Assembly: GCA_965200615.1 (NCBI GenBank)
Contig: OZ241377.1
Span: 1,178,001-1,242,000, forward strand
Direction of reading: 5' to 3'
Origin: Bin5 sp965200615
Lineage (GTDB): Bacteria > Chloroflexota > Anaerolineae > Caldilineales > Caldilineaceae
Length of the DNA stretch: 64,000 nucleotides
Made by a program: the position numbers and the translations under genes
The notes under the pieces: model-generated
The model's database searches: none
Told to the model about the DNA's origin: nothing
What the model saw: only the letters and a program-made list of their open reading frames with translations
Shown: positions 8,371 through 17,052 of the stretch, piece by piece
How the letters are laid out: each line of letters opens with the position of its first letter
Numbering within the stretch: position 1 is the first letter of the stretch

Positions 8371-8943
8371 GGGAGGGCAGCGAACGTCCTCATCATCCCC
8401 GAAGATTTTCGCAAGGATCAATACATACTGAAGCCGATTTTCGAGCGGCTTTTCCGCTCCATCGGCAGGCGCAGCGCAAAGATTGAGGTTTGCCAAGAGC
8501 CTTTGCTCGGCGGCGTTGATGAAGCATTGAAATCGGACAGGATTTCGGAGATTGTGAGTTTCTATCCGATGACAGATGTCTTTGTCCTTTGCGTTGATCG
8601 TGATGGTCGGGAAGGACGGCGTGACAGACTCGACGAAATCGAAGCGGAATTCGGAGTCGCCGATCAGTTTCTGGCCGCCAACGCGTGGGATGAGATCGAG
8701 ACATGGGTCCTGGCAGGCGTCGAGTTGCCCAGTGAATGGCGCTGGGCGGATGTCCGCGCCGAGGTCCATGTCAAGGAACTGTATTTTGAGCCGCTTGCCG
8801 CTCAGCGCGGCCTAGCCTACAGACCAGACGGAGGGCGTAAGCCGTTGGCCGCAGAAGCAGCGCGCCGCATTGATGCCATCCGGCAGAAATGCCCTGAGGA
8901 TTTTGATCATCTTGCCCAACGTCTCTCAAGAGTCAGTGGGTAA
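8371..8943 (+). pseudogene. Toprim/nuclease-like partner of the ATPase, start lost
   Basis: The frame opens directly after a TGA at 8368 and has no ATG or GTG before 8503, yet coding similarity seems to begin at once (NVLIIPEDFRKDQYILKPIF). It contains FVLCVDRDGREGRR and a downstream NAWDEIETWVLAG. An acidic DxD motif plus a late E..W helix is a pattern seen in Toprim-like nucleases paired with AAA ATPases, which is the basis for this guess. Total about 190 residues. The lack of a start codon suggests it was once translated by coupling or that its start was lost. Function is inferred only. Confidence 0.45.
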
Positions 8944-9003
8944 AGGTGTCCATACAATAGAGTAAACTGAACCGACCAACACATCCCGCACCAGGAGCGC
9001 CCA

Positions 9004-10017
9004 ATGCCCGAACCTTCCATCAAGACGACCGTCGTCGGCAGCTACCCTCTGCCAGCCTGGCTGGCCGCCTACCCGTCCGTCCCCAATCTGCGCGACGCCA
9101 TTCTCGTCGTCCTCAAGACGCAGGAGTTGGCCGGGCTGGACGTGATCTCCGACGGCGAGCTGACCCGCTTCGACGTCAACCATCCTGAGACGAACGGGAT
9201 GATCGAATACTTCGTGCAGCCGATGTCCGGCATCTCCAGCCAGATGGGCCGCACGGATGTGGACAATTTTCGCGCCCAGCAGGGCATGGGCTTCCGCACG
9301 CAGCCGGCCGCCGTGGTCGAAGGACCGATCGGCGAAGGCGAACTGGACCTCCCTTCAAGCTGGCAGATGGTGAAGGAGTTGACCGCGAGTCCGCTCAAGT
9401 TCACCGTGACCGCGCCCTACATGCTGGCGAAGACATTGCTGGACCGCCACTACAGCGACCTGCCCAGCCTGACCATGGCCATCGCCGAGGTGCTGCGCCG
9501 TCAGGTCGAGGCGATCGACGCGCCCGTCCTCCAGGTGGACGAGGCCAATCTGACCGGCAACCCGGAGGACGCCGCCTGGGCCTACGAGCCGATCAACCAT
9601 GTGCTGGACGGCGCCCGCGGCGAACGCGCGCTCCACCTCTGCTTCGGCAACTACGGCGGCCAGAGCATACAGAGCGGCTTCTGGGCCAGCCTGCTCGGCT
9701 TCCTCAACAACCTGCACGTGGACCACCTGGTGCTGGAGTTCGCCCGCCGCGGCTATGATGAACTGGAGGTTTTCACCGACCTGCGCGAGGATGTCGCTCT
9801 GGGCATCGGCGTCGTCGACATCAAGGACAACGAAGTAGAAAGTCCCGAAGTGATCGCAGGGCGCATTCAGCACGCGGTCGATCTGCTGGGCGAGGAGCGG
9901 GTCAAGTGGATCCACCCCGACTGCGGCTTCTGGATGCTGCCGCGCTCGGTCGCCGACCGTAAGATGCAGACGCTGGTGGCAGGGCGGGATCTTTTCCTGG
10001 GGCAAACCGCTGGGTAG
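9004..10017 (+). CDS. MetE C-terminal-like methyltransferase (COG0620 type)
   Basis: A 337-residue single-domain protein related to the catalytic half of cobalamin-independent methionine synthase. The zinc ligands of that family can be placed: H and C in ALHLCFGNYGG, E in HLVLEFARRGYDELE and C in WIHPDCGFWMLP. The start KTTVVGSYPLPAWL is also typical. The N-terminal folate-binding half of full MetE (about 750 residues) is absent, so the methyl donor or acceptor may differ; short forms can transfer methyl groups from other donors to thiols. AGGAG lies upstream of the ATG. It is a solitary gene with a convergent neighbour nine bases away. Confidence 0.85.
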   Translation: MPEPSIKTTVVGSYPLPAWLAAYPSVPNLRDAILVVLKTQELAGLDVISDGELTRFDVNHPETNGMIEYFVQPMSGISSQMGRTDVDNFRAQQGMGFRTQPAAVVEGPIGEGELDLPSSWQMVKELTASPLKFTVTAPYMLAKTLLDRHYSDLPSLTMAIAEVLRRQVEAIDAPVLQVDEANLTGNPEDAAWAYEPINHVLDGARGERALHLCFGNYGGQSIQSGFWASLLGFLNNLHVDHLVLEFARRGYDELEVFTDLREDVALGIGVVDIKDNEVESPEVIAGRIQHAVDLLGEERVKWIHPDCGFWMLPRSVADRKMQTLVAGRDLFLGQTAG

Positions 10018-10025
10018 TCCGCGCT

Positions 10026-11225
10026 CTAGACCAATGTGGTAATTTGGCAATCGTCCCTGTCCAGCGCCTCTGGTTTCAATGCCACTCCGAGCCCCGGTCT
10101 CTGGGGCGGATGCATCCGCCCATTCTCCACCACAAATGGGTGATCGACCAGATCCAGATAGAATCCCAGGGTGAACGCGCGCACGATCTCCTGCATCCAC
10201 GTATTGGTGGCGTGGGCGGCCAGGTGAAGGGAGGCCGCCAGTGTTACCGGGCCGGTGCAGTCGTGGAAGATCACGCCCATGTTGTTGGTCTCGGCCATGT
10301 CCGCCGTCTTGCGAGATTCGGTGATGCCGCCCGCCCAGGTCACATCTGTCATCACCACGTCGCAGGCATCCGCCCGTAGCATCTCCTCGACCGCGTAGCG
10401 ATTCATGAGTAGCTCCGACGCACAGATGGGCGTGCGCGTCGAACTGCGCAGCTTGGCCAGCGTGCGCGGGTTGTCAGGCTTCATCAGGTCCTCGAGCAGG
10501 ACCGGCTTGTAGGGTTCGAGAGCCTCCGCGATGCGGCGGGCGGGCTGGAGAGCCCAATAGCCGTGCCCCTCCAGGATAATATCCATCTCCAGCCCTACAG
10601 CATCGCGGACCTGCCGCCACGGCTGCAACCCTTCTTCGATCTCCGCGAACGAAATCGTCTGGCCGTGATTGGCGAGGGCGAAGCGATCAAAAGGCCAGAT
10701 CTTCATGGCGCGGATTCCCATATCGAGGAGCGAGCGGGCAAGTTCGCCGGCATCGCCGCCGGGCTGCCAAGCCTCAAAGTCCTGATACGTGCCGGTTGCA
10801 GTGGTGTTTACTTTGCGGGATATATCCGGTGGTTTCTGCCCGTAACCTGCGGAGGCGCAGGTGTTGTAGACCGGCACGCCCTCCGGATTGCTCGTCCCGC
10901 CGAGAAGCTGCCAGATCGGTCGGCCCAACTCCTGCCCCAGAATATCCCAGAGCGCCACATCCACCGCCGCGAGGCAGCGCATCTCCAGTCCCTTATTGCC
11001 GTAGATATGCGAGTTCTCGTAGGCCCGGCGCCAGAACGCTTCGATCTGGCGCGGGTCGCTCTCCAGCAGCAGCGGCGTCAATACCTCTCCGATATAAGCC
11101 GTCACAGAGCGGGGCGTGTAGTAGGTCTCTCCCAGGCCGACGATCCCGCTGTCCGTCGTCAGTTCAAGGAAGGTGATGTTGGCGAAGGGAGCGAAGTGGA
11201 TGGTTCGAACGCCGGTGATCTTCAC
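10026..11225 (-). CDS. Mandelate racemase/muconate lactonizing enzyme family dehydratase
   Basis: A GTG at 11225 preceded by AGAGG gives a 399-residue protein starting VKITGVRTIHFAPFANITFL; the frame extends further upstream but without family similarity. Enolase-superfamily features follow in order: the N-terminal capping domain, AMKIWPFDRFA on the second barrel strand, metal-ligand acids in IILEGHGYWAL and VLLEDLMKPDNP, the third acid in DVVMTDVTWAGGITE, and IFHDCTGPVTLAASLHLAAH. Most such enzymes dehydrate sugar acids (gluconate, galactonate, arabinonate types) to 2-keto-3-deoxy acids. This fits the HpcH/HpaI aldolase at 5910, although the two are not in one operon. Confidence 0.87.
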   Translation of the reverse strand: MKITGVRTIHFAPFANITFLELTTDSGIVGLGETYYTPRSVTAYIGEVLTPLLLESDPRQIEAFWRRAYENSHIYGNKGLEMRCLAAVDVALWDILGQELGRPIWQLLGGTSNPEGVPVYNTCASAGYGQKPPDISRKVNTTATGTYQDFEAWQPGGDAGELARSLLDMGIRAMKIWPFDRFALANHGQTISFAEIEEGLQPWRQVRDAVGLEMDIILEGHGYWALQPARRIAEALEPYKPVLLEDLMKPDNPRTLAKLRSSTRTPICASELLMNRYAVEEMLRADACDVVMTDVTWAGGITESRKTADMAETNNMGVIFHDCTGPVTLAASLHLAAHATNTWMQEIVRAFTLGFYLDLVDHPFVVENGRMHPPQRPGLGVALKPEALDRDDCQITTLV

Positions 11226-11335
11226 GATGGACCTCTGCAGGAAGATAGTGGACCAGCACAGGGCAGACGCTTCAGGGAGAACTATACAGCAGTTGAGCAA
11301 CTTGCAAAAGGGCTGTCCGGGCCGCAAAAAACGGT

Positions 11336-11366
11336 TTGACAAAGAGGAGCTTAGATATAATAATAT
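11336..11366 (+). promoter_or_regulatory. Candidate sigma70-type promoter before PhyH gene
   Basis: TTGACA at 11336-11341 is followed by an A/T-rich TATAATAATAT run at 11356-11366. The perfect TATAAT has a short 14-base spacing, while TAATAT at 11361 has 19, so the exact -10 is uncertain. It faces the dioxygenase gene at 11515. Confidence 0.4.
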
Positions 11367-11514
11367 GTGGACAAGACGCGGTGTAGCGAGGCATGAAGCG
11401 CTGCATCGTGCCAAAAGCTGTGTTCCTTGGCGCAGGTGAAGGTGCCGCACCGGAAGCGGCGCTGCGCTGGTGGAGCATGGTGATGATCTCCAGAAAGCCC
11501 CAGCGAGTTCCCCT

Positions 11515-12399
11515 ATGGCCTACACTGACATCCAGAAACCCGCGCTGCCGTACCGCTATGAATTCGGTCTCGATGAGTTGGAGGCCGCCCAGGGATGTGT
11601 CGACGCCCATGGGTTCGCTGTGGTCAAGCAGGTATTGACTGAGGAGCTGGTTGAGGAGCTTCAGGAAGCGATTCTGCAGGTCATTGACCCGGACGGGACA
11701 TTGGGCCCCGGCGAGAGCTTCACCCACACCTCCTTTGTCGAGCACGCGCCCGCACTGTGGCAACTGCTCGACTACGAGCCCTTTCTGCGGGTCCAGCGCC
11801 TCTTCTGCCAGGCGGACGATCTGACCATCCACCGCACAGCCGCGATTCTGCGCAATCCCGGCTCCTCTCCACTTGCGTGGCACTCTGACTGGCACGGCTT
11901 CAGTCAAGGCCCCCCGCAAAACGCCGGCGATGTTCTGAACCGGGGATCCTGGCCCTCGGGCCGCTGGTTCTATCTCACAGGCTCCTATCCTGAACACGGC
12001 GGCCTCGCCGTGATTGAAGATTCCCACGTGGAAAATTGGGCGGGACCGGAAGGCTTTGCGCTGACTCCGGACCGGCGCTCATTTCATCGACAGGGGAGCG
12101 AACCAAAAGGCTATGTCGGTTTCGATGTGCCAGGCATGGTTCCTCTGTTCACGGAGCCGGGCGACCAGATCATCTTCGCCGCTCGCACCTACCACGCCGC
12201 TTTCCCCAATCAGACCGACCAGGTGCGGCTTTCCTGCGGCCTCGGTCTCCGCCCGCGCAGCTACCGCATAGAGGCGCCGTGGCCGCTCCCAGAATCGGCG
12301 CGGGCGTTCATTGAGGCGCTGCCTGCACGCCATCAGCACTTTGTCGAAAACTATGTCGGCATCGATACGGAATGGCGCGGTCAAGAGATGACCGCATGA
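11515..12399 (+). CDS. Phytanoyl-CoA dioxygenase (PhyH) family protein
   Basis: A 294-residue cupin-fold Fe(II)/2-oxoglutarate dioxygenase-like protein. The iron triad is visible as HSDWHG (H-x-D) in the centre and RTYHAAFPNQTDQVRLS toward the end, giving the distal histidine and the 2-oxoglutarate-binding arginine. The start chosen is MAYTDIQKPALPYRYEFGLD; a GTG at 11470 is in frame but adds a low-complexity stretch. PhyH enzymes hydroxylate small organic molecules; in saprophytic bacteria they are often beside sugar importers, as here with the ABC system starting at 12548. Substrate unknown. Confidence 0.85.
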   Translation: MAYTDIQKPALPYRYEFGLDELEAAQGCVDAHGFAVVKQVLTEELVEELQEAILQVIDPDGTLGPGESFTHTSFVEHAPALWQLLDYEPFLRVQRLFCQADDLTIHRTAAILRNPGSSPLAWHSDWHGFSQGPPQNAGDVLNRGSWPSGRWFYLTGSYPEHGGLAVIEDSHVENWAGPEGFALTPDRRSFHRQGSEPKGYVGFDVPGMVPLFTEPGDQIIFAARTYHAAFPNQTDQVRLSCGLGLRPRSYRIEAPWPLPESARAFIEALPARHQHFVENYVGIDTEWRGQEMTA

Positions 12400-12547
12400 G
12401 TTAGGCATGACAGTTTCACGACAGCGACTTGCGTCGACTTAGAACCGTTGGCGCCCGGCCCCTCGGAAGCATTTGACCAGAGTACGTGTTGTTGCATGCG
12501 CTTCGATCACTACCAGATCAAACTAACAGATCAAAGGAGAAGAGAGC

Positions 12548-13951
12548 ATGAAACCGAACAACCTGAGTCGACGTGATTTCTTGAAGCTGTCTGCCGTCAC
12601 GGGCACGGGAGCCCTTCTGGCTGCATGCCAGGTGCCGGCCGCGCCGGCGGGTGACGGCGGCGCAGCTGCGCCCGCGGCTGTAACCACAACGATTGATTTC
12701 TGGGATTTCCCGTACTACTCATCGGCTCTTGGCGAGCCCGGTTCCTGGCAGTGGGAGCGGGCGAACGCCTTTATGGAAGAGAATCCAAGTATTGAGGTAG
12801 AGGTGCTTCCCCTGACGTGGGAGCAGGGCAGCAAGGTGACAACAGCCCTCGCGGCCGGTTCGCCCCCGGATGTTGTCGGCGGCGGCTGGATCCAGCTCGC
12901 CCTCTCGGCCTTGGAGGTGGGACTGGCTCTGGACCTCACCGACTCGCTGGAAGAGCAGTTGGCCAGCGATATGGTCGAGGGAATGCTTGAGCAGTGCTCA
13001 ATCGATGGCAGGGTGTACATGTTGCCGTACTGGCCGGTCTGCCAGTCCGGGGTTGTCTACCTTGATGGAGTCGAGGAAGCGAGCGCGATGGATACTGCCC
13101 CCCAGGCGCCATGCTACGGGTGGAACATCGACCAGTTCAATACCTGGCTTGAGGCTGTGCGGGGGACGCGGCCGGACGGCAGCGAGCGCTACGGACTCGG
13201 CATCCCATCCGCCCATTCCACACCGGCTTTCCATTGGGTGACACTCCTGTATTTCCGCTGCTTCGGCGCCCACTTCTGGACCGATGAGACGGAATCGTGC
13301 GTCGACATGGCTTCGCCGGAGGCGATCAAATGCCTTGCATGGATGCAAGAGCTGGCCGAAAACGACCTGATTCCCGATCCGGCAGGGTACACCGGCGACG
13401 ATAACAACGCCCTCATCGACCAGGGCAACGTCCTCATGCAGGTTGGCAACGTGGTACCCGGGGGAGCACGTCGGGAAGGGATGGAATTGGATGAGGAGAC
13501 CCTGGTCGTCACTGATACCGAGAACGAACGCAGCTGGCGCTTTATCCAGTATCCACACGATGACCCACACCCCGCCATTGCTTGGGGCGGCGCAAACTAC
13601 TCCGGTTTGGTGCCCTTCAAGCCCGAGGACCCTGCTGATACGCCAGGACTGTTGAAGTTCCTCCACTGGATGACCAACGACGAAAGCGAAGAATGGCTGG
13701 TTAAGTCGGCCGGAATGCTGCCGTTCCGCAAGTCCATTCTGGCGGAAGTCGCCGACGACCCTCTCGTGGTCTATACATCCGAATGTCTGATGCCGAACGC
13801 ATGGTTCGATGCCAAGCGCAGTACGGAGACCATCGTGGTGCGCTCGATCTTTGAGGAACATTTCCAGGGCGCCTTCTCCGGCAAGAGCGCGGAACAGGTG
13901 ATGCAGGAGATGACCGACGACATCAACACGGAGCTCGAGAGCTGTGCGTAG
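12548..13951 (+). CDS. Sugar ABC transporter substrate-binding lipoprotein
   Basis: A 467-residue extracellular binding protein. The N-terminus has a twin-arginine signal (LSRRDFLKLS) followed by a hydrophobic stretch and a lipobox (ALLAAC), so it is probably exported folded by Tat and lipid-anchored outside. The mature part resembles family 1 (MalE-like) binding proteins: IDFWDFPYY, NPSIEVEVLPLTWEQGSK, ALAAGSPPDVVGGGW. AAAGGAG precedes the ATG. It is followed by a hairpin and two permease genes, so it forms a complete importer except for the ATPase, which such systems often share. The ligand is probably an oligosaccharide. Confidence 0.93.
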   Translation: MKPNNLSRRDFLKLSAVTGTGALLAACQVPAAPAGDGGAAAPAAVTTTIDFWDFPYYSSALGEPGSWQWERANAFMEENPSIEVEVLPLTWEQGSKVTTALAAGSPPDVVGGGWIQLALSALEVGLALDLTDSLEEQLASDMVEGMLEQCSIDGRVYMLPYWPVCQSGVVYLDGVEEASAMDTAPQAPCYGWNIDQFNTWLEAVRGTRPDGSERYGLGIPSAHSTPAFHWVTLLYFRCFGAHFWTDETESCVDMASPEAIKCLAWMQELAENDLIPDPAGYTGDDNNALIDQGNVLMQVGNVVPGGARREGMELDEETLVVTDTENERSWRFIQYPHDDPHPAIAWGGANYSGLVPFKPEDPADTPGLLKFLHWMTNDESEEWLVKSAGMLPFRKSILAEVADDPLVVYTSECLMPNAWFDAKRSTETIVVRSIFEEHFQGAFSGKSAEQVMQEMTDDINTELESCA

Positions 13952-13972
13952 AATCCCACCATGGATAAGGCC

Positions 13973-14005
13973 GGTCTCCCGCGACGACACGGCTCGCGGG
14001 AGACC
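13973..14005 (+). terminator. Intercistronic hairpin between binding protein and permease
   Basis: A perfect 11-bp stem (GGTCTCCCGCG pairing with CGCGGGAGACC) with an 11-base loop, followed by CTTTC, sits between the binding-protein stop and the first permease start. It is likely a partial terminator or mRNA stabiliser that keeps binding-protein mRNA in excess over permease mRNA, a common arrangement. Confidence 0.75.
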
Positions 14006-14034
14006 CTTTCAGACTCTCAACAGCGGGGACAGCC

Positions 14035-14910
14035 ATGAACTATGCCAAGCGTGAGGAGATGTGGGGCTATATCTTCGTCACACCTTTCCTGGTTCTGTTC
14101 CTTGTCTTTGTGCTGGTGCCTACGGTCATGTCCGTCGTGATGGCCGCGCTCGAATGGTACGATCGAAAGCCGGTTTGGGTTGGCCTGGACAACATTGACC
14201 ACGTCCTGAACGACAAGCGTTTCTGGCAATCTGTACGCAACACGTTGACCTACGTGGGGATGTTCACATTCGCTGCCGTCGCCCTGGCGCTTGCGGTGGC
14301 GATCCGGATCACCAAGTTCCGTAATCAAGGCATGCGCCAGGGCTTGCAAAGCGCCTTCTATCTGCCCAGCGTGGTTTCGCTCGTCGCCGTTGCGGTCGTC
14401 TGGCGCTACATCTTCAACAACCAGTTCGGTCTGATCAACTACCTGTTGAGCGTGGTCGGAATCGAGCCTGTCAACTGGCTGGGGAATCCGCAGACAGCCC
14501 TGCCATCCCTTGTCTTTATGGACCTGGTTACCGGGCTGGGCGTTGGAATTATCATCTTCGTGGCTGCGGTCCTCGGGCTGCCTTCCGAGCTGTTCGATGC
14601 AGCCCATATCGACGGCGCCACCGGGTGGCTGGAGACGATTTACATCACCATCCCCCTGCTGACCCCGAGTATCCTCTATGTGGCGGTGACGACGACGATC
14701 GTGGCGATGCAGCTCTTCGTCTCCGTCTTTTTCCTCACCAAGGGCGGGCCGGTGGGCTCCACGTTGACACTCGCCTTCCTCACCTACCGTTACGCCTTCG
14801 TCTTTCTCAAAGTCGGCTACGCATCGGCCGTCGGGCTGGCGCTTCTCCTGCTCACCCTGGCACTGGCGGTGGTCCTCTTCCGCTGGTTCCGGTCCGTCGT
14901 GGAATACTAA
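14035..14910 (+). CDS. Sugar ABC transporter permease, MalF/UgpA type
   Basis: A 291-residue inner-membrane protein with six predicted membrane segments (for example YIFVTPFLVLFLVFVLVP and FLKVGYASAVGLALLLLTL). The EAA loop that docks the ATPase is visible as ELFDAAHIDGATGWLETIYITIPLL. It pairs with the second permease starting 18 bases downstream and the binding protein upstream. No ATP-binding subunit is encoded nearby, so a shared MsmK-like ATPase elsewhere is expected. Confidence 0.92.
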   Translation: MNYAKREEMWGYIFVTPFLVLFLVFVLVPTVMSVVMAALEWYDRKPVWVGLDNIDHVLNDKRFWQSVRNTLTYVGMFTFAAVALALAVAIRITKFRNQGMRQGLQSAFYLPSVVSLVAVAVVWRYIFNNQFGLINYLLSVVGIEPVNWLGNPQTALPSLVFMDLVTGLGVGIIIFVAAVLGLPSELFDAAHIDGATGWLETIYITIPLLTPSILYVAVTTTIVAMQLFVSVFFLTKGGPVGSTLTLAFLTYRYAFVFLKVGYASAVGLALLLLTLALAVVLFRWFRSVVEY

Positions 14911-14927
14911 AGGAGCCCGGGAGCGCT

Positions 14928-15836
14928 GTGCTGAAACAACCCACTGTCCCCGAAGAGCATATCTCGCGTCCAATCCAGACTGAAGGTCGTTCCTGGCGCA
15001 GGTTTCGAGAATGGACCGGCAGTAACGTCACGTTGCTGCTGCTCTTTTTTTGGGCTCTCGTCTCATGGTTTCCCCTATACTGGATGGTGCTGACCAGCTT
15101 CAAGAAAGGCCAGCAGGCGCAGGCTCTGCCCCCCGGTCTATGGTTGAAGGAGCCCACCCTGGAGTCCTATCAGCAGGTGCTGAGCTCGACCTTTCCCGTG
15201 CTGCGCTGGTTGGCCAATAGCCTCTTCGTCTCCGTCACGGTTACGGTCATTGGGCTGTTGTTGTGCGCGGCTGCCGGCTATGCCTTCGCGCGCAAGCGCT
15301 TTCGAGGACGTGATATCATCTTCTGGATGGTGCTGAGCACAATGATGCTGCCGGGTTTCTCCAGGCTGATCCCGGCCTTTATGCTGACCCTGCTGCTGAA
15401 TCTGCATGACACGTACTGGGTTATGATCCTGCCCGGGTTGGCGTCACCCTATGCGGTCTTTCTCATCCGCCAGTTCATGTTGACGCTGCCGTCCGAGCTG
15501 TTCGACCAAGCGCGCATCGACGGCGCCGGCGAAATCCGCCTCTGGTGGCAGATCGCGCTGCCGCTGACCAAACCGGCGCTGGCGGCATTGGGGACCTTCA
15601 CCTTCGTGGCAACGTGGAACGACTTCGTATGGCCCCTGGCCGTGATCAACGATCTGAAACTGATGCCCATTCAGGTCGGCGTGACCCTGCTGCGCGGCAT
15701 GGAGCGCACCGGGCGCAACGATTACCCGATCGCCATGGCCTCCGGCGTGCTGATGGCCGTGCCGCCGGTCATCATATTCTTCCTGTTTCAACAGTACTTT
15801 ATTCGCGGCCTGACCATCGGCGCGTTGAAGGGCTAG
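14928..15836 (+). CDS. Sugar ABC transporter permease, MalG/UgpE type
   Basis: A GTG at 14928, preceded by AAAGGAG, gives 302 residues. The longer in-frame extension to 14625 lies inside the previous permease and is not credible. Six membrane segments are visible and the EAA loop reads ELFDQARIDGAGEIRLWWQIALPL; the C-terminus FIRGLTIGALKG is the classic ending of this permease class. It completes the heterodimeric channel of the 12.5-15.8 kb importer. A convergent gene ends 158 bases downstream. Confidence 0.92.
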   Translation: MLKQPTVPEEHISRPIQTEGRSWRRFREWTGSNVTLLLLFFWALVSWFPLYWMVLTSFKKGQQAQALPPGLWLKEPTLESYQQVLSSTFPVLRWLANSLFVSVTVTVIGLLLCAAAGYAFARKRFRGRDIIFWMVLSTMMLPGFSRLIPAFMLTLLLNLHDTYWVMILPGLASPYAVFLIRQFMLTLPSELFDQARIDGAGEIRLWWQIALPLTKPALAALGTFTFVATWNDFVWPLAVINDLKLMPIQVGVTLLRGMERTGRNDYPIAMASGVLMAVPPVIIFFLFQQYFIRGLTIGALKG

Positions 15837-15994
15837 TGGATGCCGGCGCGACGACCCCTTACAACATCATCGCAGTGCCAGGCTTAACCCCAAGCAGATC
15901 ACTCCCATAGCTGTTAGCGGACGCAGTCCCATGCGTCTGTTCGACTCTTTCCAGCACAGCCTGATTGCGGCCTACAGCTTGATGCCGCCCTGTG

Positions 15995-17005
15995 TCAAGA
16001 CTTCCACTCGATCAACACGCCGAGGAAACTGTTCGGGCGCTCTACGAGCATCTCGTATGTCTCTCCAACGTCGTCTGGCTGAATGCGGTGGCTGATCAGC
16101 CCCTCGCTCAGCAGCGAGCCGTCCGCGAACAGGCGCAAAACCAGTTCAAGGTTGCGCTTCCGGGTCCATGGATCCTGAGTCGTGTAGGGATGCCCGGACA
16201 CGCGAGCATGCGCGCCGATCAGCGAGACACCTTTGTGGTGTACAGCCCTGTAGAGATCGATTTCGGCTGAGCCGCGGGGGCTGCCCAGCAGCACGACACG
16301 CCCGCCGTCGCCTGCCAGGTCCAGGGCCTGCGGTACTACACGGGGATTGCCGGTCGCTTCGATCACGACCTCTGCCATATGTCCACCGGTGACGTCGTTC
16401 ACTGTTTGGCTGACGTCCGACTGCTCTGGATTGAGAGCATGGACACCACTGGCGCCTGCGATCTGTACGCGACTAGGGAGGAGATCGACCCCAATCACAG
16501 GCCGCGCGCCGGACAGGCGAGACAGTTGTGCCGCAAACTGGCCGATCAGCCCCAGACCCAAGACGATCACCGTTTCGCCCAGCGTTACTTTGCCTTGACG
16601 CACGCCCACCGCGCTGATACCACCCAGCACCGCCAGTGCGCCCTGTTCCAGCGTAACGTCCGGCGGCAAACGCCACATTTGGGTTGTGCGTACATCACAC
16701 AGGGCCCAGTCGCCGTGCGCTGCGTAGACCACCACACGGTCGCCTTCTGCCCATTCTGTCACCTCGCGGCCGACCGCCTGCACGGTGCCTGCCAACGCGT
16801 AGCCCATATCGATTGGGAACTGTGGCGGGTCCGGCTGTGAGAAGCCGATGTGTGAACCACTGTACATCGCGAGCTCTGTGCCCGCGCTGATGAGGGAGCA
16901 GGCTGACTTGACGACAACCTCATGCGGGGCAGGCACTTCTGGGATTTCGAAGGGTTCCCATTCAATCTGGCGAATCGCCTTACAGACCAGGCGTCTGGCT
17001 CGCAT
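15995..17005 (-). CDS. Medium-chain dehydrogenase/reductase (zinc-binding dehydrogenase family)
   Basis: The start is taken at MRARRLVCKAIRQIEW (ATG 17005, with GAGGAAG upstream), giving 336 residues. The N-terminal GroES-like domain has SLISAGTELAMYSG, and the Rossmann domain has VIVLGLGLIGQFAAQLSRLSG. The proton-relay and structural zinc cysteines of classical alcohol dehydrogenases are not evident. Homologues at 43834-44800 share the GTELA motif. It is the last gene of a minus-strand operon after a GH67-like and a GH127 enzyme (47-base gap), suggesting oxidation of a released sugar. Confidence 0.87.
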   Translation of the reverse strand: MRARRLVCKAIRQIEWEPFEIPEVPAPHEVVVKSACSLISAGTELAMYSGSHIGFSQPDPPQFPIDMGYALAGTVQAVGREVTEWAEGDRVVVYAAHGDWALCDVRTTQMWRLPPDVTLEQGALAVLGGISAVGVRQGKVTLGETVIVLGLGLIGQFAAQLSRLSGARPVIGVDLLPSRVQIAGASGVHALNPEQSDVSQTVNDVTGGHMAEVVIEATGNPRVVPQALDLAGDGGRVVLLGSPRGSAEIDLYRAVHHKGVSLIGAHARVSGHPYTTQDPWTRKRNLELVLRLFADGSLLSEGLISHRIQPDDVGETYEMLVERPNSFLGVLIEWKS

Positions 17006-17052
17006 CCTGTTCTTCCTCTCGAACTGCTGTCCGGTCGCCTTCGCTTCGTTCC

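Noticed and set aside
10026..11450. A 474-residue version of the enolase-superfamily protein starting at 11450
   Set aside because: The first 75 residues are cysteine-rich and unlike the family, and a GTG at 11225 with AGAGG upstream gives the normal length.
14625..14927. N-terminal extension of the second permease
   Set aside because: It lies inside the preceding permease gene; GTG at 14928 has its own AAAGGAG.
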